The translations under genes and the position numbers were made by a program. Shown one piece after another: positions 43,647 to 53,826 of a stretch of DNA of 64,000 nt. Below the pieces are notes generated by a model. That model worked only from the letters and a program-made list of their open reading frames with translations, did not search any database and was not told where the DNA came from. Source of the stretch: Metapseudomonas sp043392685 (lineage in GTDB: Bacteria > Pseudomonadota > Gammaproteobacteria > Pseudomonadales > Pseudomonadaceae); the NCBI GenBank assembly GCA_043392685.1, contig JBHZGM010000007.1; one strand, 5' to 3'. Numbering within the stretch: the first letter of the stretch is position 1; every line of letters begins with the position of its first letter.

Positions 43647-44306
43647 CTACTCCCGAAGCCATTTCACTTTCGCTTCCAGTCGCCGCTTCCAGTCTGGTGA
43701 AAGGCCCGAAACCGTCATAAGTTCGTTGAGATCGTCGATTGACGGACGTTGAGCAATTTGTACCTGCCAGAATTGATCGATGGAAAACCGATCCGTTTTT
43801 CGTTCCAGCAGAGCTATCTTGTCGCCGACTTCGATGTAACCCGGGCTGAGAACCCGGTAGTACCAACCCGTGATCCTGGCCTGGGCCACATACACCGACA
43901 TGCGCTCGACACCAGTGCGGTGGTTGATCTTCCAGCAAGGGGTGCGGGGCTGGGAGACCTGCAGGACTGCACCGCCCACCTGAAGGATGTCACCGATATG
44001 GACGTTGCATTCGGATAGATGGAACGCCGAAATATTCTCGCCCAGACTTCCGGGAATCAGGGTTGGTTCGATACCCGCGAACATCTGCGCGATCTGCGCA
44101 TAGTGCTCTGCAGGGTATTGGTGAACAGCCTTCTCCGGTCCACCGTGAACTCTGGTATCGCCGTGCTCGTCGCCCACAATGCCACTCACCTCCACGCGGA
44201 CACGACCTGATATCCGGCGCTTGAAAATACCGCTGAGCTGCCCGTTAGGCTCTAGGTAGCCCATCCCTCCGGCGAACAGGTGCTCGATGGTTGAGTTCAA
44301 GCTCAT
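43647..44306 (-). CDS. MOSC-domain protein (YiiM-like)
   Basis: 219 residues. Motifs of the YiiM group: GDEHGDTRVHGGPEKAVHQYPAEHY, PGSLGENISAFHLSECNVHIGDILQVGGAVLQVSQPRTPCWKINHRTG with the conserved Cys after TP, and the C-terminal 3-alpha domain. YiiM binds molybdenum cofactor and protects against N-hydroxylated base analogues such as 6-N-hydroxylaminopurine. It is divergent from a LysR gene. Confidence 0.85.
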   Translation of the reverse strand: MSLNSTIEHLFAGGMGYLEPNGQLSGIFKRRISGRVRVEVSGIVGDEHGDTRVHGGPEKAVHQYPAEHYAQIAQMFAGIEPTLIPGSLGENISAFHLSECNVHIGDILQVGGAVLQVSQPRTPCWKINHRTGVERMSVYVAQARITGWYYRVLSPGYIEVGDKIALLERKTDRFSIDQFWQVQIAQRPSIDDLNELMTVSGLSPDWKRRLEAKVKWLRE

Positions 44307-44416
44307 TTGGAAGATCTCATCATAGGTGTGAAAGGTACTGTGCCAATCCTTATGAATCCCGTAAAGTGATGCTTAGAGATTGAAGTGATCACTCATAATG
44401 ATAAATAGAGGTCGTC

Positions 44417-45298
44417 ATGGAGATGCGTCAGCTGAAAATCTTCTGTGCGGTGGCTGAGTACGGAAGCTTCACGGCCGCAGCCGAGAAGGTGTGCACAGTG
44501 CAATCCAATGTCACCATGCGGGTGAAGGAACTCGAATCCGAGTTGAACCAGCAACTGTGCATTCGACATAAGAGTGGTGTGGTGCTTACGTCAGCCGGGC
44601 AAACCGTGCTGGATTACGCGCGACGCATTCTGCAGCTCACGGATGAATGCCGCAGCGCACTGCTTGACACGGCGACGCCCATGGGACTCCTTCGGCTTGG
44701 CTCGATGGAAACGACAGCTGCCATACGGTTGCCGCAGGTTCTGACGAAGTACCGGGAAAAACACCCTCAAGTGCAACTGTCTTTGCTGACAGGCACAACC
44801 GTTGAACTGATAAAGGCTGTCGAGAGTCATCGGCTCGACGGCGCTTTTGTCGGTGGATTCCACCAGAACCCGGCGCTGTCGCAGCAAGAGGTGCTTCAGG
44901 AGGAACTGGTTCTGGTGAGCAGTCGCGAGTTCGACTCGTTGGAAAGGCTAACCAGCACCATGCCCCAGCAGACGGTGCTGGTGTTCCGTACAGGCTGTTT
45001 TTACCGCTCCACCCTTGAGCACTGGTTCTATCAGGCTGGACTTGTCCCCAGTCAGATCCTCGAAATGGGGACGCTTGACGGCATCCTCTCGTGTGTATCG
45101 GCGGGGATGGGCGTGACCTTATTGCCTCGGGCCATCGCGGAAAGCTATGGGGAAAGACACAGTATTCGCTATCACCAGCTTCCGCCCGAGATCGCTAACG
45201 TCAAGACCGTCTTTATCCGTCGGAACGACACGTTAGTCACTCCCGCACTGGCTGCTTTTATCTCCGTGGCACTCGGCCAATTCATTCCAGCAATTTAG
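44417..45298 (+). CDS. LysR-family transcriptional regulator
   Basis: 293 residues from MEMRQLKIFCAVAEYGSFTAAAEKVCTVQSNVTMRVKELESELNQQLCIRHKSGVVLTSAGQ. The effector domain (MGLLRLGSMETTAAIRLPQVLTKYREKHPQVQLSLLTGTT) parallels the regulator at 27907. It may regulate the divergent MOSC gene or, before the IS inserted, genes to its right. Confidence 0.87.
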   Translation: MEMRQLKIFCAVAEYGSFTAAAEKVCTVQSNVTMRVKELESELNQQLCIRHKSGVVLTSAGQTVLDYARRILQLTDECRSALLDTATPMGLLRLGSMETTAAIRLPQVLTKYREKHPQVQLSLLTGTTVELIKAVESHRLDGAFVGGFHQNPALSQQEVLQEELVLVSSREFDSLERLTSTMPQQTVLVFRTGCFYRSTLEHWFYQAGLVPSQILEMGTLDGILSCVSAGMGVTLLPRAIAESYGERHSIRYHQLPPEIANVKTVFIRRNDTLVTPALAAFISVALGQFIPAI

Positions 45299-45401
45299 CT
45301 TGGGGACAACGATCCTGGCGATTGCTCACCCTTGGAGTACACAGCCAGCGATGATGTGGCTGTTTGGACTCGCCCCTATCAAACCGGACACCGGCACCCC
45401 G

Positions 45402-46280
45402 TTAAGTTGACGTGGTTGGCAGGCGCCTGAACTCCCGTGGCGAGCGGTAGTTCAGGGCGCTGTGCGGATGCTGCTCGTTGTAATGCTCGAAGGCGATGGC
45501 CAGATTGCGCAGGGCCGTCGCTCGATCAGGTTTGGGCATGTGGCCGATGTAGTCGCGCTTCATGGTCTTCACGAAGCTCTCGGCCATGCCATTGCTCTGC
45601 GGACTGCACACCGGGGTCGTCAGGGGCTGCAGGCCAATCTGCCGGGCAAAGGCACGGGTCTGTTCGGCGGTATAGGCCGAGCCGTTATCGCTCAGCCATT
45701 GCACCGGCGACGCGGGCGGTTCTTCACCGAAGCGCTGCTCGACGGCCTCCAACATCACGTCGCGGACATCGTCGCCGCTGTAGCCGTTTGGGCTGGCCAC
45801 CCAGCTGATGGCCTCGCGGTCGCAGCAGTCCAGGGCGAAGGTCACCCGCAGCTTGTCGCCATCGTCACAGCGAAATTCGAAGCCATCCGAACACCAGCGG
45901 GTGTTGCTCGTCGCCACGGCAACACGACCTTCGTGGCGCCGCGCGACGCCCGGTTGCTTACGCCGCCGCTCCAGCAGCAGATCGTGGTCACGCATGACGC
46001 GGTACACCCGTTTCACATTGATCGGCGGCAGGGCCTGCTGCTCATGCTGTCGCCGCAACAGGCCCCAGACCCGGCGATAGCCATAGCTAGGCAACTCGCC
46101 AACTGCCTGCTGGATCTGCTCGATCAGGGCTACATCGTTGAGCGTCCGGCGCCGACGGGGCTTCTGCCCTGGAGCGGGTTGCTTGAGTCGAGCCGTCAAT
46201 TGCGAGCGCGCTACACCGAGACTTTCACTGACCACCTTCACTGGTCGTCCCCCGGCAACAAGGGTGAGTGCGCAAGCCAT
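45402..46280 (-). CDS. IS2-like transposase OrfB (DDE domain)
   Basis: 292 residues with the rve/DDE catalytic core: Asp in TRWCSDGFEF, Asp in QWLSDNGSAYTAEQ and Glu in NGMAESFVKTMKRDYI. HTH_21-like region PSYGYRRVWGLLRRQ precedes. Intact, so the IS may be active. Confidence 0.92.
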   Translation of the reverse strand: MACALTLVAGGRPVKVVSESLGVARSQLTARLKQPAPGQKPRRRRTLNDVALIEQIQQAVGELPSYGYRRVWGLLRRQHEQQALPPINVKRVYRVMRDHDLLLERRRKQPGVARRHEGRVAVATSNTRWCSDGFEFRCDDGDKLRVTFALDCCDREAISWVASPNGYSGDDVRDVMLEAVEQRFGEEPPASPVQWLSDNGSAYTAEQTRAFARQIGLQPLTTPVCSPQSNGMAESFVKTMKRDYIGHMPKPDRATALRNLAIAFEHYNEQHPHSALNYRSPREFRRLPTTST

Positions 46281-46624
46281 TTTCGCGAGCGGGCGATCTC
46301 CACCGCTTCCTTGAGGATCTCGGCCTCCATGGTTTTCTTGCCCAGCATCCGTTGCAGCTCACGAATCTGCTTCAGCGCATCGGCCAACTCGGAGGCTGGC
46401 ACCACCGCCTCACCGGCACTGACCGCCGACAGGCTGCCGTCCTGGTAGAGCTTGCGCCAGTGAAACAGCTGGTTGGCGTTGATGCCGTTACGCCGGGCCA
46501 CCACCGAGACGCTTTGCCCCGGCTCCAGGCTCTCGCGCACCATGGCCAATTTTTCCTCGACGCTCCAGCGGCGGCGCCGCTCCTGGCCGAGAACTTCGAT
46601 GGATTTGTCTTTGCTGGTAGTCAT
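46238..46624 (-). CDS. IS2-like transposase OrfA
   Basis: 128 residues with a helix-turn-helix (RRRRWSVEEKLAMVRESLEPGQSVSVVARRNGINANQLFHWRKLYQDGSL) and a leucine zipper region (DALKQIRELQRMLGKKTMEAEILKEAVEI), as in IS2 InsC. It overlaps OrfB by 43 bp, consistent with programmed frameshifting to give the OrfAB transposase. Confidence 0.9.
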   Translation of the reverse strand: MTTSKDKSIEVLGQERRRRWSVEEKLAMVRESLEPGQSVSVVARRNGINANQLFHWRKLYQDGSLSAVSAGEAVVPASELADALKQIRELQRMLGKKTMEAEILKEAVEIARSRKWLAHSPLLPGDDQ

Positions 46625-46704
46625 AAACACAGTCGTTTGCCTATCCCTTATGGTAAGGGGGAAACAGTGTCCTGTGTTTCAAGGGGCTCGTTCACTGTTG
46701 TCCT

Positions 46705-47139
46705 TTAAGTGCTCAATCGCCTCATACGCACAAAAACTGGTTCGAGCAGCAGAATGGAGCCGGTCACGGCTATGCAACTGACAACCGCCACCGGATCGAT
46801 GCCGCACAACACACCGCCCCCACTGGCAAGTGCAGGAGGGTGGCGAAACCGAGTGAATTGGATCATTAGCAGTAGCATGCAGCCTGCCGCCAGCTTTGGG
46901 TCAGCGGCTCCTGGCCAGGACACGGCTTCATTTGTGTGCACCAGGCAAAGCAACGCTGCGCCTCCAGCACTGATCGAGTGGGAGGCCAACTGCGTCAAAG
47001 CGCGAACCGCATTCGTTCTGCACGACGCTCCCGAAGCGAGAGCCGTGATCACAAGCGGGAAGGCCGCCGCTTGCGCCCCCCAAGCCCCTGCGACCCACAG
47101 ACATGCCACGCCGACGAGCAGCGCGCGCATGAACGACAT
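46705..47139 (-). CDS. HPP-family membrane protein
   Basis: 144 residues from MSFMRALLVGV; a longer frame overlaps the upstream gene. Several hydrophobic helices and the FRHPPALASGGGVL segment identify the HPP family. Some HPP proteins carry nitrite in chloroplasts and cyanobacteria. Its stop codon is 5 bp from the IS target duplication. It follows the nitronate monooxygenase gene, whose product releases nitrite. Confidence 0.65.
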   Translation of the reverse strand: MSFMRALLVGVACLWVAGAWGAQAAAFPLVITALASGASCRTNAVRALTQLASHSISAGGAALLCLVHTNEAVSWPGAADPKLAAGCMLLLMIQFTRFRHPPALASGGGVLCGIDPVAVVSCIAVTGSILLLEPVFVRMRRLST

Positions 47140-47170
47140 GGGGCCAGATGGCGTGGCGGCGGCCCAAAGG

Positions 47171-48196
47171 TTAGGCTTTTCCACCTGAAGCCGAATATTG
47201 GTAGCCGGCGGTAGTATGGCCAACGCCTGTGTCCCTTACTCCAGGTACCGCTGATGCTATCAATGGCAGCCCTTCAATAAGCTCCGCTACGCGCTCTGCT
47301 GCAGGTACCACGCTTCCGATCTTGCCAACACCCTGTCCAGCGTAAAGCGAAAGCTTCTGGGCCAGGCGCGGCTTGTCTATCGCACGTGCGCCGCCCCCGA
47401 TGAAGCGCAGGAGATTCCACTTGTCGCGGTTGGGGATGACCCTATGCGGCGTGCCGTACTTCCAGCCAAACGAATACCCAGTCCTGTACTCGGTATCGTC
47501 TACAGTGGCCTCGACGATCTTCTGCTTGTACAGCGGATGGGCATTCGACTCCTCGCTGGCCACGAAGGCGGTGCCGACTAGAACGCCGGCTGCTCCGAGT
47601 TCCATTGCCGCCCGAACATCGTCGCGGGTTACGATGCCGCCGGCCGCTAACACCGGTCGTCCTTGTGCAATATCGAGCAACGACGGCAACAAGGACATGA
47701 GCCCGATGGTGCCCCTGTTCAGATGGCCGCCACCTTCACTACCCTGCGCTGTAAGCATGTCCGCTCCGCGCTCGAGCGCCAGTCGGGCAAGCTTGACCGA
47801 ACCGACCTGCACCATAACGACAATGCCCGCATCCTTGGCTCGCGCGATCATGTCGGCATACTGCTCATCCTCCGCGTAAAACAGGGTCAGCATCTTCGGC
47901 TTTTCCTGGAGGATGACCTGGAACTGCGCTTCGAAAACGTCCGGACCTCCGAACGACGGGACAAGGTTCACTCCAAACGGCTTGTCAGTGAGTTCCCTGG
48001 TTTCCTGGATCCACTTGCGCAAGGTCTTTGGTGGTAGCCGCAGTCCACCTACCGTACCCATCCCTCCGGCATTCGCCACCGCTGCGACGAGCTTAGGACC
48101 AGAAATCGCGGCCATGCCGGCGAGAAAAATCGGGTAGCGGACACCGCATAGCCGGGTGACTTGGTTCCCAGGGAAATCCGAAATGAGGTTGTTCAT
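47171..48196 (-). CDS. Nitronate monooxygenase (second copy)
   Basis: 341 residues: VTRLCGVRYPIFLAGMAAISGPKLVAAVANAGGMGTVGG, LTAQGSEGGGHLNRG with the catalytic His region and PVLAAGGIVTRDDVRAAMELGAAGVLVGTAF. FMN-dependent oxidation of nitronates with release of nitrite is the family reaction. It is the middle gene of cytochrome b561 - NMO - HPP, all leftward. Confidence 0.87.
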   Translation of the reverse strand: MNNLISDFPGNQVTRLCGVRYPIFLAGMAAISGPKLVAAVANAGGMGTVGGLRLPPKTLRKWIQETRELTDKPFGVNLVPSFGGPDVFEAQFQVILQEKPKMLTLFYAEDEQYADMIARAKDAGIVVMVQVGSVKLARLALERGADMLTAQGSEGGGHLNRGTIGLMSLLPSLLDIAQGRPVLAAGGIVTRDDVRAAMELGAAGVLVGTAFVASEESNAHPLYKQKIVEATVDDTEYRTGYSFGWKYGTPHRVIPNRDKWNLLRFIGGGARAIDKPRLAQKLSLYAGQGVGKIGSVVPAAERVAELIEGLPLIASAVPGVRDTGVGHTTAGYQYSASGGKA

Positions 48197-48200
48197 GACT

Positions 48201-48755
48201 TCACAGCTCCACTTGTTTACCGAGCATTCGCTTCAAGGAATCGTTCTTCAAGACGAGGTGGTTTTTCAGCGCGCCAAAGATGTGCAGCGCCAGACCTGCG
48301 AGAAAGGCTGTTGCACCAACGTTGAAGAGAATTTCGATTACCCGTTGAAGCTGCGCGTTGGGGTCGACGAGGGCTGGTAAAGCAAGTCCACCTGGCAGAG
48401 CGATCGCCTCTCCAGCAGCCGACTTGGCAAGCCAAGCCGCGATTGGTAGCAGCACCATCGCTAGTGCCAATGCTACTGCGACTGATCTACTGATAATCAC
48501 CTCGATGGGGTTGGGCGTGCCGACGGGCAGCGGATGGTAGGAGGTCACCCTCGCCCAGAATCGATATATCGAAACGAGGAATAGAAAGATGCCCAGCAGG
48601 TTTTGCATCTGAGTCAGTTCCATTTGCCGCGATTCATCGGCAGCCTGAGAAATCGCAATGGCCAAACCGATGATCGAAAACAGCAGTGCTGCGACTATCC
48701 AGTGCAGCATGACAGTGATGGGCGAGAACCTCAGACCGTTGTCTCTTAGTTGCAT
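48201..48755 (-). CDS. Cytochrome b561-type membrane protein
   Basis: 184 residues with four hydrophobic helices and histidines for heme b: MLHWIVAALLFSIIGLAIAIS and FLAGLALHIFGALKNHLVLKND near the end, both typical of the bacterial cytochrome b561 family (YodB/YceJ). It may carry electrons from quinol. It starts an operon with the nitronate monooxygenase 4 bp downstream. Confidence 0.82.
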   Translation of the reverse strand: MQLRDNGLRFSPITVMLHWIVAALLFSIIGLAIAISQAADESRQMELTQMQNLLGIFLFLVSIYRFWARVTSYHPLPVGTPNPIEVIISRSVAVALALAMVLLPIAAWLAKSAAGEAIALPGGLALPALVDPNAQLQRVIEILFNVGATAFLAGLALHIFGALKNHLVLKNDSLKRMLGKQVEL

Positions 48756-48860
48756 GATTGCCTCCGTAGTTGCGTTATCTGCGAGTAGGGGCGGGCAGCA
48801 ACCTGGACCACGCCGCGAGGCATGATTCCAGGTCGTGGATCGGGTGCTGCCCGATAAGTG

Positions 48861-50534
48861 TTAGTGGCTGACTGCGCCGGATGCGCCGAGCCCGGTCTGT
48901 GCACGGACGAACTGATTTTCGAAGTCGTCCCGCTCGCGTTTAGCCCGATAACTACGGTCCGTGATTGAGCCGAGCCAGGCGAAGAGGAAGGCAAGGTTCA
49001 TTGAGATGATTGCCGGGTAGTCAAAGGGGAAGACCGCATCGGTATTGCCCAGTATCTTGACCCAGACGGCCGGTGAGAGGATGACAAGACTGACCGAACT
49101 CACTAGGCCCGCTGCGCCGCCGATCAATGCACCGCGCGTTGTCAGCCCTTTCCAGTACATGGAGAGAGCCAAGATCGGGAAATTCACCGACGCTGCGACG
49201 CCAAAGGTGAGTGCTACCAGGAAGGCTATGTTCTGCTCCTTGAACAGAATGCCCAGTGCCACGGCCACCACGCCGATGCACACAGAGGCAATTCTCGACA
49301 CCCTCCGTTCACTCGCCACGTCAGCATGACGCTTCTTGACCACCATGACGTAGAGGTCATGCGAGATCGCCGAAGTACCTGCCATCGTGAGACCCGCAAC
49401 CACAGCCAGAATCGTTGCAAAAGCTATGGCTGAAAGGAATCCGAGCATCAAATCGCCTCCCAGCGCCTTTGCCAGGTGCATGACTGGCATGTTGCCGCCA
49501 CCGATGAGTTTTCCGCCGAGCTGGCCAGCTTCAAAGAAGGCGGGGTTCTTCCCCACGATCACGATGGCGGCCATGCCCAGCACCGCAACGACCAGGAAAA
49601 AGAAACCGATGAAACCTGTAGCGACGAACACCGACTTGCGCGCCTGTTTGGCGTCCGGGACGGTGAAGAACCGCATGAGGATGTGGGGCAGCCCGGCCGT
49701 TCCGAACACGAGCCCGATCGACAGCGAAATCATGGCCACTGGGTCGGACACCAACTTGCTCGGCAGCAGCACTGCGCTTCCACTCTGATGGGTGGCGACC
49801 ACCTGCTCGAACAGTGTGTTGAGCGAGAAGCCGAATTGGGCCAGGGCCAGCGTAGCGAGGAAGGTGCCACCAAACAGCAAAAGCACCGCCTTGATGATCT
49901 GCACCCATGTCGTCGCGACCATGCCACCGAAGGTGACGTAGATCGCCATGAGCAGACCGACCACGATTACCGCATAGTTGTAGGGGAGGCCGAAAAGCAA
50001 TTGGATCAGTTGACCTGCGCCGACCATCTGCACGACGAGGTAAAAGCACACCACGGTCAGTGAGCCGAAGGCCATCAGCGTGCGAATCCGGTTTTGGTCG
50101 AGCCGATAAGCAGCTATGTCCGCGATGGTCACGCGCCCCAAGTTTCGAATGCGCTCGGCAAACAGGAACAGGAGGAGTGGCCACGCCACGAAGAAGCTAA
50201 TCGCATAGATCATGCCGTCGTAGCCGTTGAAGAAGATCATGCTGGTCAGGCCGAGCAGGGCTGCAGCCGACATATAGTCGCCAGCCAAGGCCAAGCCGTT
50301 CTGGAATCCGGTGATCCCGCCGCCGGCGGTGTAGAAGTCCTCCATCGACTTGGTCTTGGACGCGGCCCAGTAGGTGATGCCAAGAGTTGCCACCACGAAC
50401 ACCAGGAACATTGCGATCGCCGTCAAATTGATCGGCTGCTTTTCGACCGCCTCCAGTGCCCCTGGCGCAGCAGACGCGGCCGTCGCCCAGCCCAGCAGGA
50501 CCGAGATAATCAGGAACTGACTTGTGCGATTCAT
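48861..50534 (-). CDS. actP: Cation/acetate symporter ActP
   Basis: 557 residues, sodium:solute symporter family. Signal-like start MNRTSQFLIISVLLGWATAASA, then about 13 helices with the family signature MEDFYTAGGGITGFQNGLALAGDYMSAAALLGLTSMIFFNGYDGMIY and TVPDAKQARKSVFVATGFIG. ActP imports acetate and related short monocarboxylates. Its start overlaps the stop of the DUF485 gene by one base (TAATG). Confidence 0.92.
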   Translation of the reverse strand: MNRTSQFLIISVLLGWATAASAAPGALEAVEKQPINLTAIAMFLVFVVATLGITYWAASKTKSMEDFYTAGGGITGFQNGLALAGDYMSAAALLGLTSMIFFNGYDGMIYAISFFVAWPLLLFLFAERIRNLGRVTIADIAAYRLDQNRIRTLMAFGSLTVVCFYLVVQMVGAGQLIQLLFGLPYNYAVIVVGLLMAIYVTFGGMVATTWVQIIKAVLLLFGGTFLATLALAQFGFSLNTLFEQVVATHQSGSAVLLPSKLVSDPVAMISLSIGLVFGTAGLPHILMRFFTVPDAKQARKSVFVATGFIGFFFLVVAVLGMAAIVIVGKNPAFFEAGQLGGKLIGGGNMPVMHLAKALGGDLMLGFLSAIAFATILAVVAGLTMAGTSAISHDLYVMVVKKRHADVASERRVSRIASVCIGVVAVALGILFKEQNIAFLVALTFGVAASVNFPILALSMYWKGLTTRGALIGGAAGLVSSVSLVILSPAVWVKILGNTDAVFPFDYPAIISMNLAFLFAWLGSITDRSYRAKRERDDFENQFVRAQTGLGASGAVSH

Positions 50535-50842
50535 TACTGCTCTCCCGCGAGGATCTTTGCGGTGAGCTCGTCGAATTCGCCATTTGCGCGGCGAATGTAC
50601 AAGCCCGTCAACAGCCAGGCGCCGACAATCAGCACGACACTGATCGGCCAGCCGATCGTCACGATGCTGGCGGCGGAGAACCGCGCTGCAAGCACCTCTG
50701 GCATGAAGCCGGCGACGTAAATGAAGGCGAAATACGGGAGCAGGGTCGCCGCAGTGAGGCATGCGACAAATCTTCTGCGGCGTCTTACCAGTGCGACAAA
50801 CAGGGGGTTCGTGCGAATCCCGGCGAGTGCATTCGGTTCCAC
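50534..50842 (-). CDS. yjcH: DUF485 membrane protein (YjcH-like)
   Basis: 102 residues from a GTG preceded by GGAG (MEPNALAGIRTNPLFVALVRRRRRF); two hydrophobic helices as in DUF485/YjcH, the constant upstream partner of ActP. A longer frame upstream is arginine-rich non-family sequence. With actP it forms the acetate uptake pair. Confidence 0.85.
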   Translation of the reverse strand: MEPNALAGIRTNPLFVALVRRRRRFVACLTAATLLPYFAFIYVAGFMPEVLAARFSAASIVTIGWPISVVLIVGAWLLTGLYIRRANGEFDELTAKILAGEQ

Positions 50843-51322
50843 TTCTTTGTCTCCGTCTAGCAGTGATTGTTGACCCTCAGTCCCTCGGGAGATTCGTGGG
50901 CTTCGGCTTCTTGTTCGACGGACGATAGGCCGATCATTTGATCTCAACAAATGATGTTTGGTGATGCGTGCGATCTTTTTTGGTGAACCATGGCGGATGA
51001 AGATCAACGCAAATCTGCGTGCATTTCGCCTGTGGGGCCACTGGGCTGTGTCCCATTTACGGCACGGCTATGCAGGGTGGGCGGCTTGCGAAACCCATCA
51101 ACGATGCCGATGGGTTTCGCTCCGCTCGCGGAATGGACAAATTCCGATGACGATTCACAATTAGTGAATCAAGTCATCACTAATCATCATTTTACGTGAA
51201 TTTATTGGGACCCTATCGTCACTGGAAGTCGGTTGGCTCTATGGCAACCGCTTATGGAGCCTGGCTTTGGCAGTTGCTGAAAGCCATCGGTCCGCCGCTT
51301 CCGTGAACAAGAAGAGATCCCA
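50843..51322. other. Divergent region between actP operon and sodB
   Basis: 480 bases without a gene. It holds a stem of 12 bp (GCGAAACCCATC at 51088-51099 and GATGGGTTTCGC at 51109-51120), a sequence typical of Pseudomonas intergenic repeats, and a 19-bp palindrome at 51152-51170. Promoters for both directions must be here. Confidence 0.55.
51152..51170. promoter_or_regulatory. 19-bp palindromic operator candidate
   Basis: GATTCACAATTAGTGAATC, perfect arms GATTCAC/GTGAATC around AATTA; the TTCAC-n5-GTGAA core fits a LysR-type T-n11-A box. A further TCACTAATC follows at 51176. About 150 bp before sodB. Confidence 0.6.
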
Positions 51323-51907
51323 ATGGAACACATACTTCCCCCCCTGCCGTACGAGAAGAGTGCGCTGCTTCCCTACCTGTCAGTGGAAGCCTTCGACTAC
51401 CACTACTCCAAGCACCATCAGGCATACGTGACGAATCTGAATGGCCTGATAAAGGGAACGCCTTATGAAGGTGCGCAGCTGGAGGAAATCGTCACGACGG
51501 CTCCCGCTGGTGCGATCTACAACAACGCCGCTCAAGTCTGGAATCACACCTTCTTCTGGAACTCGATGACGCCTGCGGGTGGCAATGAACCCACTGGCTT
51601 GCTGGCCGAGGCCATCCAGGGCAAGTGGGGAAGCTTAGGCGCTTTCAAGGCCGCATTTCGCGCCTCCGCTATCGGCAATTTCGGCTCGGGCTGGACCTGG
51701 TTGGTCAAGAAGGGCGATGGCTCGGTCGATGTGCTCAACACCGGCGCAGCGGGCAATCCGCTGACCAGTGGCGACAAGCCGCTCCTGTGCCTCGATGTCT
51801 GGGAACACGCCTATTACATCGACTACCGCAATGGGCGCCCCGTCTTTGTCGATGTCTTCCTCGACAAGTTGGCCAACTGGGCCTTCGCCGAAGCCAATTT
51901 CGCCTGA
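51323..51907 (+). CDS. sodB: Superoxide dismutase, Fe type
   Basis: 194 residues. Metal ligands: His in YHYSKHHQAYV, His in QVWNHTFFWNSM, Asp and His in CLDVWEHAYYIDYRN. The length and the AIYNNAAQVWNHTFFW context indicate the bacterial Fe-SOD group. It converts superoxide to peroxide and oxygen in the cytoplasm. It lies in the accessory segment, so it is probably an extra copy. Confidence 0.92.
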   Translation: MEHILPPLPYEKSALLPYLSVEAFDYHYSKHHQAYVTNLNGLIKGTPYEGAQLEEIVTTAPAGAIYNNAAQVWNHTFFWNSMTPAGGNEPTGLLAEAIQGKWGSLGAFKAAFRASAIGNFGSGWTWLVKKGDGSVDVLNTGAAGNPLTSGDKPLLCLDVWEHAYYIDYRNGRPVFVDVFLDKLANWAFAEANFA

Positions 51908-51970
51908 CCCAGCGCTGTTTCGCTGAGGAACGTTCCACCTACCTTTCTACTTCGATTGGAGACACCCGTC

Positions 51971-53488
<1,518 letters not shown>

Positions 53489-53826
53489 CCAACCGCGGCG
53501 CTCGTCGACGGGCGCCGTGTCATGAAGCTGGGACCTCCGAGAAATTTTGAAGAGCGTTCGCAGCACTGTAGGGCGGCAACCATGCCGACCTCCGGAGAGC
53601 TGGTCGTCGTGTTCTCGCTCCCTCCCGCCGGCCCTGGCGACAGGGTTGGTGGCTCTTGCGTCCCGGTCCGCGTCATGACCGGTTTGGGTTGCGTGCGGTC
53701 GACGGTCCGCACGCAACCCCGTTCTCCGTAAATCGAGGGCAAGGCCTCGTGCGGGCTGTCGCCGGAATCACATGCATTGGACCGCTTGGGGTCCTCGTTC
53801 ATCTGAAACTTTCCTAGGTACCTTTT
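53489..53826. other. Intergenic region with strong hairpin
   Basis: 338 bases. GGGTTGCGTGCGG (53686-53698), 8-base loop, CCGCACGCAACCC (53707-53719) is a perfect 13-bp stem, which may terminate the mmsA transcript. A 69-codon open frame at 53522 has no supporting features. The hmp promoter must lie after the stem. Confidence 0.5.

Larger units (their letters stand above)
45365..46694 (-). mobile_element. IS2-like insertion sequence (IS3 family), 1330 bp, complete
   Basis: Left end TGGACTCGCCCCTATC (45365 on) and right end, read inward, TGAACGAGCCCCTTGA form imperfect terminal inverted repeats of about 26 bp. CTGTT occurs just outside both ends (45360-45364 and 46695-46699) as a 5-bp target duplication. 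Two overlapping leftward transposase frames are inside. Length and protein sequence match the IS2 group. Confidence 0.93.

Noticed and set aside
53522..53731. 69-codon frame between mmsA and hmp
   Set aside because: No ribosome binding site or motif; overlaps a strong hairpin.
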